Source of the DNA: Phycisphaerales bacterium UBA5793
GTDB lineage: Bacteria > Planctomycetota > Phycisphaerae > Phycisphaerales > UBA5793
Assembly (NCBI GenBank): GCA_002418285.1
Contig: DIDT01000063.1
Span: 98,243 to 162,242 of the forward strand
Direction of reading: 5' to 3'
Length of the DNA stretch: 64,000 nt
The notes under the pieces were generated by a model. The model was not told where the DNA came from. It did no database searches and saw only the letters and a list, made by a program, of their open reading frames with translations. The translations under genes and the position numbers were made by a program. Positions 1 through 8,266 of this stretch are shown here, one piece after another. Every line of letters begins with the position of its first letter. Positions within the stretch are counted from its first letter, which is position 1.

Positions 1-927
1 GGTGGATGTGTTGGTGATGAGCGGCTTGCCGAACGCCAGACATTCCCATACAAAGCGGCCGAACATCGAGCGCGTCGTGGGGATGACCCCGATGTCCGCG
101 GCAGCCAACAGTCGTTCCATCTCACGCGTGCGCGAGACGAGTCGGATTTCATCATCGCAATCCAGATCGACGGCCAGATCGTGCAGGGGCCAGGGGTCCT
201 CGCAGGCCATTACCAGCCGTGCGTTGGGGTGCCCAAGAGCCAGGGTCTCTGCAAATGCGCTGAGCACCGCCGCCCCACCCTTGTAGCCCGGCAGTTTTGC
301 GGCCCAAAGAAAGAGAACCTGATCGGGCTCGATGTTGAGAATCGACCGTGTTTCGACTCGCAGCGCCTCGGCGCGACCCGCATCGCCGGGCGGTTCGATC
401 GGAGATGCGCCGGGAACGCGACGCAGCAGACGATCGACCGTGGGTGCAACGGCGAGCAGCGAGTCCGCCATCGCGTCGCTCAGAGCGACTACGTAGCGGA
501 GTCGGCGGTCGCGGCGCGTTCGTGCACCGATCGCCCGCGAAACACCGCGGCGCGGATCAACGCGGCCGATCACGGAGCGCCAGCCCCGGCCCGGTTGTCG
601 GTCAGGCCCCGGACTGAAGCCAAAGGTCGGAACGAGCACGTCGCCGGGGATTGCTGCATGGAACGAGATGGCGACGTCGTGCTTGAGGTCAGCCATGACC
701 CCCCGAGACCAGCGGTGCAGGAGCCACGGGCGATGGGATGCACCGGTTTGAAAGGGCCGGCGTGCGATGAAATGCAGGTCGGGGTAGAGATCAGGATCAG
801 TGACCGTATCGCAAATGATGGAAACGTCGTGGCCGCGCTGAACGAGGCGGCGCGCCAGCTCGGTCACCATCTGTGCGTGGGCGCCGACGAATCTTCGCAC
901 ATGTTCGAAAGCCATCACGATGCGCAT
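1..927 (-). CDS. Glycosyltransferase family 4, C-terminus beyond the window edge
   Basis: The reading frame is open to the left edge, giving 309 codons from an ATG at 927. An in-frame stop, which is also the stop of the upstream ligase gene, precedes that ATG, so no earlier start is possible. The start MRIVMAFEHVRR and the following AHAQMVTELARRLVQRGHDV are the usual N-terminal fold of GT-B sugar transferases. The later segments FLWAAKLPGYKGG and WECLAFGKPLIT match the nucleotide-sugar-binding half of the GT4 family. It most likely adds a sugar to a lipid-linked glycan at the cytoplasmic membrane. It follows the O-antigen ligase and a GT2 gene in the same direction with an 18-base gap, so it is probably the third gene of that operon. 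Donor and acceptor cannot be read from sequence. Confidence 0.85.
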   Translation of the reverse strand, partial: MRIVMAFEHVRRFVGAHAQMVTELARRLVQRGHDVSIICDTVTDPDLYPDLHFIARRPFQTGASHRPWLLHRWSRGVMADLKHDVAISFHAAIPGDVLVPTFGFSPGPDRQPGRGWRSVIGRVDPRRGVSRAIGARTRRDRRLRYVVALSDAMADSLLAVAPTVDRLLRRVPGASPIEPPGDAGRAEALRVETRSILNIEPDQVLFLWAAKLPGYKGGAAVLSAFAETLALGHPNARLVMACEDPWPLHDLAVDLDCDDEIRLVSRTREMERLLAAADIGVIPTTRSMFGRFVWECLAFGKPLITNTST

Positions 928-945
928 GGGAATCCCGTCGCGTGA

Positions 946-2376
946 TCAGGCATGGTTCATCCCGACGCATTCATTGTTGCGGCTATCCGGCGTCGTGTCG
1001 CCGGGTGGCAGCCACGGCGATGACGGGCGCGTTTCGTAGAACACCAAGGTCATCATGAACATCAGCACCAGCGTGCCCGGAGCGCTCAGGTTGTGACTGT
1101 CCACGAGAAAGGCAACGAACAGACCAATGACGAGCGGCAGGCGATTGAGGCTCATGCCGCGCCGGCGCGGCCGCAGAGCCTCGCGCGCCAGCAGCACCCA
1201 GAATGCGAGGTAGAGAAACAGTCCGGGCCAGCCGAGTACGGCGAGGTGGTAGAGCAGTGCGCTGTGAGGATGCGTCAGCAGACCGCCGGACTGTCGTTTC
1301 GCTTGCTGCGTGTTGCCCGAATTGTGCGTTGTTTCCCCCCGACCGGCTGCGACCACTTTCCGCGCCGCCTCGAGGTAGCCTCCGGCACCGACTCCGGTGA
1401 ACGGGTGCTCGCGGGCCAGCGTGAATGAAATGTCGAGTTGGCGCCAGCGAGCGGCTACATCGCCGGAGTAATCGTCGTTATTGATCGCGGCCTGGAGGTC
1501 CGTTGCGGCGCTGCGCACACGCGCGGCGACTTGCGGCCCGAAGGTCACAATGAGAACGAGCCCGATGACAAGCAATGTTCCACCGACGATCCACTCCGCG
1601 CGCCATGATCGGCGTTTCTCGTGCGCGCGTCTGATGCCGATCCAGGCGAGACGCATTCGGGCGATCGAGGCAAGCAGCCCTGCGATCGCGGCGATCCATC
1701 CACCCCGGCTGCCCGTCAGCACCAGTCCGACCCAGCCGAGCACCCAGAGCACCATCGCGGCAAGCCAGTGCCGGCGCTGCTCAACGAACTGGCGCGGAAG
1801 CAGCAGAATGGAGGCGATGGCGACGACCGCCGTGGAGTTGGGATGAACAAGACCGGGGTATCGGCCGGGAATGCGCTCGGCGTGCCACCAGAAAAACAGC
1901 GGCCAGGAATCGCCAAGGGCCCACTGGCCCATCTGCACGAGGGCTGCGCCGGCAACACCCGCCGCCAGCGCCCAGAGGTAGATCCTCCAGCGGTCGACAA
2001 CGGGCCACAGGGCAATAAGGACGGGTATCTGGAAGCGGAAGATGGCCGCCTCATCCCATCCTTGTGATCGATCGGCAGACCAATTCAGTGAGAGGAGCGT
2101 CCAGACGAGCGTCGCCAGCAGCACCCAGACGATGGGCAGGCGAATCAGGTAGCCGACCGCCGGCCCGATGACCCACAATCGCAGCAGGGCATAGCCGATG
2201 GCGATGGAGGACATGATCGCCAGCGGCGCGGTGCCCAGCGGGAGCATGAACAGGGTGGCCGCAACGAGTACCACCTGCACCTTGTCGCCAAGGGGATCGC
2301 GCCACCTGGCACGAGCCATCATGCCCAGTACGTCATCCGGCGCGGGTCTGGCCGTTTTTGCGGCAGACGTGGTCAC
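946..2376 (-). CDS. O-antigen ligase/polymerase family membrane protein (Wzy_C)
   Basis: A polytopic membrane protein of 476 residues. The GTG at 2376 overlaps the stop of the upstream GT2 gene as GTGA, and it is preferred over an in-frame extension to 2496 that would sit inside the neighbour. About ten hydrophobic helices flank the signature of the O-antigen ligase domain: an arginine/tryptophan-containing segment, then FTLAREHPFTGVGAGGY, and a periplasmic loop with THPHSALLYHLAVLGWPG. Proteins of this family (WaaL, Wzy, PglL-like) transfer or polymerise undecaprenyl-linked glycans on the outer face of the inner membrane. The GT2 and GT4 neighbours fit a surface glycan operon. Whether it ligates or polymerises is not decidable from sequence. 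Confidence 0.85.
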   Translation of the reverse strand: MTTSAAKTARPAPDDVLGMMARARWRDPLGDKVQVVLVAATLFMLPLGTAPLAIMSSIAIGYALLRLWVIGPAVGYLIRLPIVWVLLATLVWTLLSLNWSADRSQGWDEAAIFRFQIPVLIALWPVVDRWRIYLWALAAGVAGAALVQMGQWALGDSWPLFFWWHAERIPGRYPGLVHPNSTAVVAIASILLLPRQFVEQRRHWLAAMVLWVLGWVGLVLTGSRGGWIAAIAGLLASIARMRLAWIGIRRAHEKRRSWRAEWIVGGTLLVIGLVLIVTFGPQVAARVRSAATDLQAAINNDDYSGDVAARWRQLDISFTLAREHPFTGVGAGGYLEAARKVVAAGRGETTHNSGNTQQAKRQSGGLLTHPHSALLYHLAVLGWPGLFLYLAFWVLLAREALRPRRRGMSLNRLPLVIGLFVAFLVDSHNLSAPGTLVLMFMMTLVFYETRPSSPWLPPGDTTPDSRNNECVGMNHA

Positions 2377-3167
2377 GGCTTTGCATCCGGACCGTTCGAG
2401 TCTGCCGCGGCCAGTTCGAGAAGGCGCATGTGTTTCGCTGCGGCGCTGATTCCTGCGCCAATCGAACACGCCCAGCCGGGCCAGCCATCGAGCCACGCCG
2501 ACTTGAGCACGAGTTGCTTAAGAATCGCTGCCGTTGGTGAAACGGTCAGATTCAGAAATGATGCGCGACGGCCCAGCGCGTGGTAGCTCTCGCCGGCGCG
2601 CACGCCATGGTTGATCTGCTTGCGAAGCAGTTCGGCGACATTGGCAAAGGCGTCGTGGCGCAGCACTCCACTGAGACGACGACTCGGCCCGGATACGTCG
2701 AGCCGGTCATGCGGATCGTACCCCGCCCACTTGGCGCATTGCGGTCGCACGAGCCGCATGCGCCATTCCGGTTGCCAGGTGTACTTGAGTTCCCGGCCGG
2801 CAAACCAGACGCGGCGATTGACTTCGCAGCCGGCCACGTGCTGATCGTCGAGCGCGACGACCATGCGAATTTCGCCCGCCAATCGCTCATCGACGGATTC
2901 ATCGCTGTCGAGGCTCAGCACCCACGGCGTGTCGCACTGGTCCAGCGCGAACTGCTTCTGACGAATGTGCCCTTCCCAGTCGTGGTGAATCACTTCGGCG
3001 CCGAAACCGCGAGAGATTTCGATCGTGCGATCCGTCGAGCCCGAGTCAACGACTACGACCCGCCCCGCGAGCCCTTCGACGCTCTCGATGGTTCGAGCGA
3101 TGGTGGCGTCATTGTTACAGGCAATGATGGCCACACTCAGCGCCGATGGTTCAAATTGAACGTTCAT
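2373..3167 (-). CDS. Glycosyltransferase family 2, WaaE/KdtX-like
   Basis: 264 residues from the ATG at 3167; a TTG two codons upstream (3173) is possible but less likely. The N-terminal GT-A fold is clear: SVAIIACNNDATIARTIES, then VVVVDSGSTDRT, and the metal-binding SLDSDE in the position of the DxD motif. The remainder (RRVWFAGRELKYTWQPEWRM and HDRLDVSG) resembles the lipopolysaccharide core glucosyltransferase group typified by WaaE/KdtX. It is probably a cytoplasmic, membrane-associated enzyme adding one sugar to a lipid acceptor. It is the first gene of the operon with the O-antigen ligase and the GT4 enzyme. Acceptor identity is inference only. Confidence 0.88.
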   Translation of the reverse strand: MNVQFEPSALSVAIIACNNDATIARTIESVEGLAGRVVVVDSGSTDRTIEISRGFGAEVIHHDWEGHIRQKQFALDQCDTPWVLSLDSDESVDERLAGEIRMVVALDDQHVAGCEVNRRVWFAGRELKYTWQPEWRMRLVRPQCAKWAGYDPHDRLDVSGPSRRLSGVLRHDAFANVAELLRKQINHGVRAGESYHALGRRASFLNLTVSPTAAILKQLVLKSAWLDGWPGWACSIGAGISAAAKHMRLLELAAADSNGPDAKP

Positions 3168-3237
3168 GCTCAAGGATCATCGCGGCGAGGGGGACCACGT
3201 CAATGAAGGGCGAGTGACAGAAATAGCTCAGCGCCGT

Positions 3238-4254
3238 CTAAACGCGGTCCTCCGAGCGGATCGAGCGGACAATCTGCAGAGCCCGGTTGCCGCGATGCTG
3301 GCCGATGTGGGCGAGCATCTTCTTCTCGCCTTCGACTGTGAGAACAACTGGCTGCGTCGCGGGCTTGTCGGTCACGATCAGGTCACCCACCGAGAGATTC
3401 ATGAGATCGTCGAGCGTGAGCGTCGTATCGGCCAGCGTGCCGCCGACGGAAAGCACCGCACCCGAGAGCGAATCCGCGATCCGCTTGGCGAACTGGATGT
3501 CATCGTCATCGCGCTGCACGTTGAACCAGCTCTGCGCGCTGAGTTCGGGCATGAGCGGCTCGATGACATTGAACGGAATGCACAGGTTCATCGTCCCGGC
3601 CCGCGCCCCCATCTTGATCTCAAAGCCGATGACGACCACGACTTCGTTCGGCGGCACAATCTGCACGAGGTGCGGATTGCTCTCGGTTTCGACCAGTGTG
3701 AAATCGAGGCGGCGGATGCCTTCCCATGCTTCGCTCAACCCCTTGAGCGCGCGGGAGAGCACCACGCTGAGCAGTTTGATTTCGATCACCGTCAGTGCAC
3801 GCTGGGGAATGAACAGTTCATTGCTCGCTCCGCCGAGCATGCGGTCGACGAGCGGGTACACGATCAGCGGACTCAACTCCAGGCAGATCATGCCCTCGAG
3901 CTGTTCGGCGCGGATGAGATTGAATGCGGTCGGGTTCGGCAGGCTGGAGATGAATTCGGAGTAGGTCATCTGCTCGGTCGTGGCGACTTTCACCTCGACG
4001 ATCGTGCGGATGAAGCCGGAGATCGCAGCGCCGAAGATGCGGCCGAATGACTCGTGCAGCGTCTCGAGGGAGCGCATCTGCTCCTTGGAGACGCGCTCGG
4101 GTCGCTTGAAGTCGTACGGCCGGATCTCGACAGAATCGAGGTCGCGCCGGTGCCTCGAGAAGAGTTGACCGGCGGTAGTCTCTTCCTCGATGTCCCCGGA
4201 ATCCACTGCGGCGAGCAAGGCATCAATGTCAGATTGATCGAGAATGTCGTTCAT
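3238..4254 (-). CDS. fliM: Flagellar motor switch protein FliM
   Basis: 338 residues, normal FliM length. The extreme N-terminus contains LDQSDIDALLAAV (about residues 5-17), the conserved peptide that binds phosphorylated CheY. The CheC-like middle domain follows (PYDFKRPERVSKEQ, then FGRIFGAAISGFIRTIVEV), with GGASNELFIPQRALTVIE in its centre. The C-terminal SpoA domain ends in LSVGDLIVTDKPA. The product sits in the C-ring at the base of the flagellum and controls rotation direction. No other flagellar gene is visible in the window, so this copy is separated from fliN/fliG. It is divergent from the DsbD-like gene, with 162 bases between the two starts. Confidence 0.96.
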   Translation of the reverse strand: MNDILDQSDIDALLAAVDSGDIEEETTAGQLFSRHRRDLDSVEIRPYDFKRPERVSKEQMRSLETLHESFGRIFGAAISGFIRTIVEVKVATTEQMTYSEFISSLPNPTAFNLIRAEQLEGMICLELSPLIVYPLVDRMLGGASNELFIPQRALTVIEIKLLSVVLSRALKGLSEAWEGIRRLDFTLVETESNPHLVQIVPPNEVVVVIGFEIKMGARAGTMNLCIPFNVIEPLMPELSAQSWFNVQRDDDDIQFAKRIADSLSGAVLSVGGTLADTTLTLDDLMNLSVGDLIVTDKPATQPVVLTVEGEKKMLAHIGQHRGNRALQIVRSIRSEDRV

Positions 4255-4368
4255 GTGACCTGCTGACAGAGGCCCGGCAAGCGCGGGCGGACAAACGCTT
4301 TATCGGACACCGTGACGGGGCGACTTGAACCTCGGACCACCCCGTTCGTAGTAATCCCCACCTGTCGC

Positions 4369-4374
4369 TATACT
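4369..4374 (+). promoter_or_regulatory. Possible -10 element upstream of the DsbD-like gene
   Basis: TATACT lies 42 bases before the ATG at 4417, in the 162-base region between fliM and this gene. An 18-base spacer would place a poor -35 (TTCGTA) at 4345-4350. Only the -10 is convincing. Confidence 0.3.
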
Positions 4375-4416
4375 CGGTTGATTCCCCTGCCTGGACCGCA
4401 ACTGGAGATCGCTGAT

Positions 4417-6795
4417 ATGCCCTCATGGCGGATTGTGCCGTTTCTGCTGCTCCTGGCTCTGATCGCGACCGGTCCGGCGGTTGCCCAGCCGCCGGGAACC
4501 ACGCCAAAGGTCTCCGCCTCGGTCGAATGGTCGCACGACGGCTATCTGCCCGGCTCGCAGGGCGCCATGGCGGTGATCCTCGATATCGAGCCGAGTTGGC
4601 ACATCTACCCGGGCCTGGGATCTCCCGACGCCCCGGAGATGTACATCCCCACCACCATTGAGGTCACGCTTCCCGCAGGCTGGACGCAGGGCGAGATCCG
4701 CTGGCCCCAGGCGCACGAGGTGCTCTTCGGTTTCGAGGGAGCACAAGAGAAGTTGATGGTGTACGAGGGCCATGCCGTCGCGCTGGTCCCCTTTGTGGTC
4801 GGCGCCGACGCCGCGGCCGGCCCCGCAGCGGCAAGCGTGAAGGTCGGCTATCAGGCGTGTGACGACCAGACCTGCGAGCCGCCGACGGATACGAAGGTCA
4901 GTCTGACCACTCGCGTGGTGGCCGACGCAGGGGAAATCACCGCCAGCACAGACGCCGCACTTCAAACGGCATTCACCGAACTGCTCTCGCAGCGATTCGA
5001 CATTCCGAACGGGCCGGCGGGCAACTCGCCGTCGCCGACCGGGGCTAACCCTCAATCGGCACCAACGTCGGATACTTCGTCTGGAGCAACTTCGGGCCAG
5101 ACCTTCTTTGGCATCCCGATTCCCAGGCAGGGCGGCTTCATCGGTCTCATCCTGCTCATCCTGCTCTCGGCCTTGGGCGGCTTCCTGCTCAATCTCACCC
5201 CCTGCGTGCTGCCTGTCATCCCGATCAAGATCATGACGATCATGCAGCATGCGAATCACCCGGGACGCGGGCTGATGCTCGGCATCTGGATGGCGTTGGG
5301 CGTGGTCGCGTTCTGGACGGCGATCGGCGTACCCGTCGCGCTCGTGAGCGTCACGGGGATCAGCGATCCATCGCGGCTCTTTGGCATCTGGTGGCTGACG
5401 CTGGGCGTCGGCGCCATCATCGCGCTGATGGGCTTTGGCATCATGGGTCTGTTCACGATCCAACTTCCGCAGGCGGTGTACGCCGTGAATCCCAAGGCCG
5501 ACTCGGCGTGGGGTTCGTTTGTCTTTGGCATCATGACCGCGGTGCTTGGTTTACCGTGCTTTGGTTTTGTCGCGGGCGCGTTGCTGGCCGGCGTGGCGAC
5601 GATGCCGCCGCTGTCGATCATGGCGATCTTTATCTCGCTGGGCATCGGCATGGGGGCGCCGTACATCGTGCTCTCGGCCAATCCGAAGTTGCTCGAACGC
5701 CTGCCGCGCACCGGACCGGCGAGCGAGCTGGTCAAGCAGGTGATGGGCCTGCTACTGCTGGCGGCGGCGGCGTTTTTCATCGGCGCCGGGCTCATCGCGC
5801 TGGTGCGCGAGCGCCCGTACCTGTCGCACCAGTTGCAGTGGTGGGCAGTGGGACTGTTCTGCGCGTTGGCAGGTCTGTGGCTCATCGTGCGGACGTTCCA
5901 GATTACGACGCATACAAAGCCGCGCGTGGTTTTCACCATCGTCGGCCTCGTTCTCGGCAGTATCGCGCTGCTCTACGCGGCTGACTCAACCGCCAAGGCC
6001 CGGGCTGACTGGGAAGTGCGCCAGGCGGCGATGGAGGGTTCGGAGGGCAACTCGTACTACCACGGCGCGTGGAACGAGTACACTCCAGCCGCTTTTGAGC
6101 AGGCGCGGGCAGACGGCCACATTGTCGTGCTCGACTTCACCGCCGAGTGGTGCATCAACTGCAAAGTCATCAAGGCTGCGGTCCTCAACAAGGACCCGGT
6201 GCTGAGCGAACTGAACCGCGACGACGTCGTCAAGTTCACCGTCGATCTCACCAGCACGACCGCGCCGGGGTGGAAGTTCCTGAATGCACTGGGCCAGACG
6301 GGCATCCCCCTGCTGGCGATCTACACGCCGGGCAGCGAAGATCAACCCTGGTTGTCGAACGCGTACACCTCGCAACAGGTGCTTGATGCGATTAGCGCCG
6401 CCCGTTCAAACCAGAAGAGAGCCGCAGCACCGACCGTTTTGCGCGAGTACTCGACCGACGCCTTCAAGCAGGCTCTGGATTCCGGTTCGGTTGTTGTGCT
6501 CGGCTTCAGCGCGGAATGGGATACAAACAGCAAGATTTTCAATCGGAACATTTTCGATAAAGACGCTGTGCGCCGTGAGTTGATGAAGCCCAGCACGATC
6601 TCGTTCGATGTTGACATAACGACCACCACCTCTCCGGGTTGGGACTTGCTCACGCGGCTTGGTGGCGAGCAGGCAGGTATTCTCTTTGTGGCGGTCTACG
6701 GGCGCGACCGCGAGCAGCCGTGGAGATCCAGCGGGGTCACATCTGAAGAGCTCGCCGCGGAAATCTCCAAAGCCCGTCGCAGCACGGGCCCTTGA
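4417..6795 (+). CDS. dsbD: DsbD-like thiol:disulfide interchange protein with tandem thioredoxin domains
   Basis: 792 residues; the ATG at 4417 follows an ACTGGAG ribosome site and starts a clear signal peptide (cleavage near AVAQ). Domains in order: a DsbD-alpha-like periplasmic domain (about 30-160) with Cys148 and Cys153; a Ser/Thr/Pro/Gly linker; a CcdA-type membrane core (about 240-525) with TPCVLPVIPIK (Cys263) and LGLPCFGF (Cys381); a thioredoxin-like domain with AEWCINCK (Cys579, Cys582); and a second thioredoxin-like domain with AEWDTNSK at the same place (702-705), lacking both cysteines. The family passes electrons from cytoplasmic thioredoxin to periplasmic partners. The second thioredoxin domain is extra relative to E. 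coli DsbD (about 565 residues) and looks like an internal duplication. Transcribed alone, opposite to its neighbours. Confidence 0.93.
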   Translation: MPSWRIVPFLLLLALIATGPAVAQPPGTTPKVSASVEWSHDGYLPGSQGAMAVILDIEPSWHIYPGLGSPDAPEMYIPTTIEVTLPAGWTQGEIRWPQAHEVLFGFEGAQEKLMVYEGHAVALVPFVVGADAAAGPAAASVKVGYQACDDQTCEPPTDTKVSLTTRVVADAGEITASTDAALQTAFTELLSQRFDIPNGPAGNSPSPTGANPQSAPTSDTSSGATSGQTFFGIPIPRQGGFIGLILLILLSALGGFLLNLTPCVLPVIPIKIMTIMQHANHPGRGLMLGIWMALGVVAFWTAIGVPVALVSVTGISDPSRLFGIWWLTLGVGAIIALMGFGIMGLFTIQLPQAVYAVNPKADSAWGSFVFGIMTAVLGLPCFGFVAGALLAGVATMPPLSIMAIFISLGIGMGAPYIVLSANPKLLERLPRTGPASELVKQVMGLLLLAAAAFFIGAGLIALVRERPYLSHQLQWWAVGLFCALAGLWLIVRTFQITTHTKPRVVFTIVGLVLGSIALLYAADSTAKARADWEVRQAAMEGSEGNSYYHGAWNEYTPAAFEQARADGHIVVLDFTAEWCINCKVIKAAVLNKDPVLSELNRDDVVKFTVDLTSTTAPGWKFLNALGQTGIPLLAIYTPGSEDQPWLSNAYTSQQVLDAISAARSNQKRAAAPTVLREYSTDAFKQALDSGSVVVLGFSAEWDTNSKIFNRNIFDKDAVRRELMKPSTISFDVDITTTTSPGWDLLTRLGGEQAGILFVAVYGRDREQPWRSSGVTSEELAAEISKARRSTGP

Positions 6796-6859
6796 TCGAT
6801 CTACTGATCAGTAGTGGTGTCGCCGACACCTGTAGCGCCGTTCGAGTTGAAGTGGCGCG

Positions 6860-7001
6860 GGGTGGCACTGAACGCTCGTCGCTTTGGACGAGCGTTCAGT
6901 GTCGACGGGCAACGACCGCCGCCCTTCCCATCACCGCCCGACATCGAACTCCGCCCAGAGCCGCGGCGTTCGATGCCCCTCATCAAGCGGGAAGCGGATC
7001 C
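6860..7001. repeat. REP-like repeat, copy 1 (two hairpins)
   Basis: About 140 bases repeated, in the same orientation, at 7567-7720 on the other side of the transposase gene. The first hairpin (6867-6900) is perfect: a 14-base stem beginning ACTGAACGCTCGTC around a GCTTTG loop. A second, imperfect hairpin follows at about 6944-6973 (TCGAACTCCGC paired with GCGGCGTTCGA, one mismatch). The right end (CATCAAGCGGGAAGCGGATCC) runs into the 3' end of the transposase gene and supplies its stop codon. Confidence 0.85.
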
Positions 7002-7549
7002 ATCGCAAGGGCGCCATCCCTGATCCCAGCGTCCCACGCTGCTGAGGAGTAGGCGTAATCGGCCGCCGTATTCGCCAGACCCGCGCGCACAGGATTCTGG
7101 TGGATGTACTCGACCTTCTCGAACTGCTCTCCGTCAGAGGTGATATTGCGATCGTACCCGCCGCCCGGCTGCCAGAAGTGGAACCCGCCGCGACAGTCCT
7201 GCAAGCGCGCAAGCACCGGCGCCTCGCTCTTCTTCCATCCGCGGATGACCTGCTCCGCAAGTGGCCGCTTGATCGATCGAAGAACCGAAGTCACGGTTAC
7301 TTCTGGAAGCCGGGGACGCAAGAGCAGGTGAACGTGATCGGGCATCACGACCCAGGCGAATAACTCGAATGACCCACCAACACGAGAGAGCCTCAGTCGA
7401 TCTCTGAAGCCCTCACACACCGCACGATTGCGAAACAGCGGCACGTTTCGATAGCATGAGAACGTCAGGAACCGGGCTTCGTCGCGCCGCTCATAGCGAC
7501 GAAGTGCCTTTCGCTTTGTCGACAGTTGATGAGTCGGCGGTGGACCCAC
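6983..7549 (-). CDS. REP-associated tyrosine transposase (RAYT, IS200-like Y1 family)
   Basis: 188 residues from a GTG at 7549. The HUH metal-binding motif is visible as VVMPDHVHLLL (His72, His74), and the catalytic tyrosine is in VEYIHQNPVRAGL (Tyr148), in the order usual for TnpA_REP proteins. The segment FWQPGGGYDRNI between them is also a family signature. RAYTs are single-domain nucleases that bind and cut REP hairpins and are thought to spread them. This one lies between two copies of a REP-like repeat with strong hairpins. Its last codons lie inside repeat copy 1. It is full length with both catalytic motifs, so it may be active. Confidence 0.92.
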   Translation of the reverse strand: MGPPPTHQLSTKRKALRRYERRDEARFLTFSCYRNVPLFRNRAVCEGFRDRLRLSRVGGSFELFAWVVMPDHVHLLLRPRLPEVTVTSVLRSIKRPLAEQVIRGWKKSEAPVLARLQDCRGGFHFWQPGGGYDRNITSDGEQFEKVEYIHQNPVRAGLANTAADYAYSSAAWDAGIRDGALAMDPLPA

Positions 7550-7566
7550 ATCTGGAGTGTAATCCA

Positions 7567-7720
7567 GGGTGGCACTGAACGCTTGCGGCTCTGGGCAAGA
7601 GTTCAGTGTTCGAGGGGCAACGAGCGCCGACCCCTACAGCACCCCCGACATCGAACTCCGCCCAGAGCCGCGGCGTTCGATGCCACCCATCAAGCGGGAA
7701 GCGATCCAGGGCGCCACTCC
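7567..7720. repeat. REP-like repeat, copy 2 (two hairpins)
   Basis: Second copy of the repeat at 6860-7001, same orientation. Its first hairpin (about 7573-7606) has a 13-base stem with one mismatch (ACTGAACGCTTGC against GCAAGAGTTCAGT). The second hairpin is identical to that of copy 1. The right end extends into the acetyltransferase gene and provides its final codons. It differs from copy 1 by scattered substitutions and a small deletion, so the copies are not recent duplicates. Confidence 0.85.
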
Positions 7721-8265
7721 TCGCGCAGCAGGCCATAGACCCATTGGTCCAGAAAGTGGCCCTCGATGAGATGGTGCTTGCGCAAGGTGCCTTCGTGTGT
7801 GAAGCCCAGGCTCTCGACGATGGAGCGCGAAGGTTCGTTGCCGACGCTGATCGTGGCAAACAGGCGAATCAACTCAGACTGCTGGAACGCCTCGTCGCAG
7901 AGCAACGCCACGGCGGCGCGGCCGAAGCCGCGCCCGCCCCACTCCTTTCCGATCTGGTAACCGATCTCGCCGTGGAGCATGCGCCAGTTGGCGCGGATGC
8001 TGACCGTTCCGACAAAGCCGATCTCCTCCGATCGAACCATCCAGCGAAAGGTCTTGAAGGCGTGGTTGCTCAGGTCATGGCCGACGGCGCCGAACCGGAC
8101 GGCCAGTTCGTCAAGGGTCAGGTCGTCGTATGGATTGAACCTGCGGGCCACGGGCTCCTGACGCCACTGCCAACAGAGCGCGGCATGTTCCGGGCGAGTG
8201 CCGACCAGGCGCACCTGCGGCAGCGGTCGATCAGACGCATCGCGATGTGCCGGCGACGCACTCAC
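7690..8265 (-). CDS. GNAT-family N-acetyltransferase (RimJ/RimL type)
   Basis: 191 residues. The GTG at 8265 is chosen because GGAGGT ends five bases upstream and no better start exists; the ribosome site lies in the last codons of the preceding gene. The acetyl-CoA-binding signature is present as GYQIGKEWGGRGFGRAAVALL (read in two parts, about residues 102-122), followed by NEPSRSIVESLGFTHEGTLR, the usual C-terminal half of RimJ/RimL-like enzymes. It transfers acetyl groups to amines; the substrate is unknown. The last residues (GSLPA) are encoded by the flanking repeat copy 2. It is co-directional with the O-antigen ligase/TPR gene and probably co-transcribed with it. Confidence 0.9.
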   Translation of the reverse strand: MSASPAHRDASDRPLPQVRLVGTRPEHAALCWQWRQEPVARRFNPYDDLTLDELAVRFGAVGHDLSNHAFKTFRWMVRSEEIGFVGTVSIRANWRMLHGEIGYQIGKEWGGRGFGRAAVALLCDEAFQQSELIRLFATISVGNEPSRSIVESLGFTHEGTLRKHHLIEGHFLDQWVYGLLREEWRPGSLPA

Positions 8266-8266
8266 T

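Noticed and set aside
181..945. Plus-strand frame of 254 codons at the left edge
   Set aside because: The minus strand encodes a clear GT4 glycosyltransferase across the same bases.
4423..5463. Minus-strand frame of 346 codons opposite the DsbD homologue
   Set aside because: Shadow of a certain gene; hydrophilic, no family motifs.
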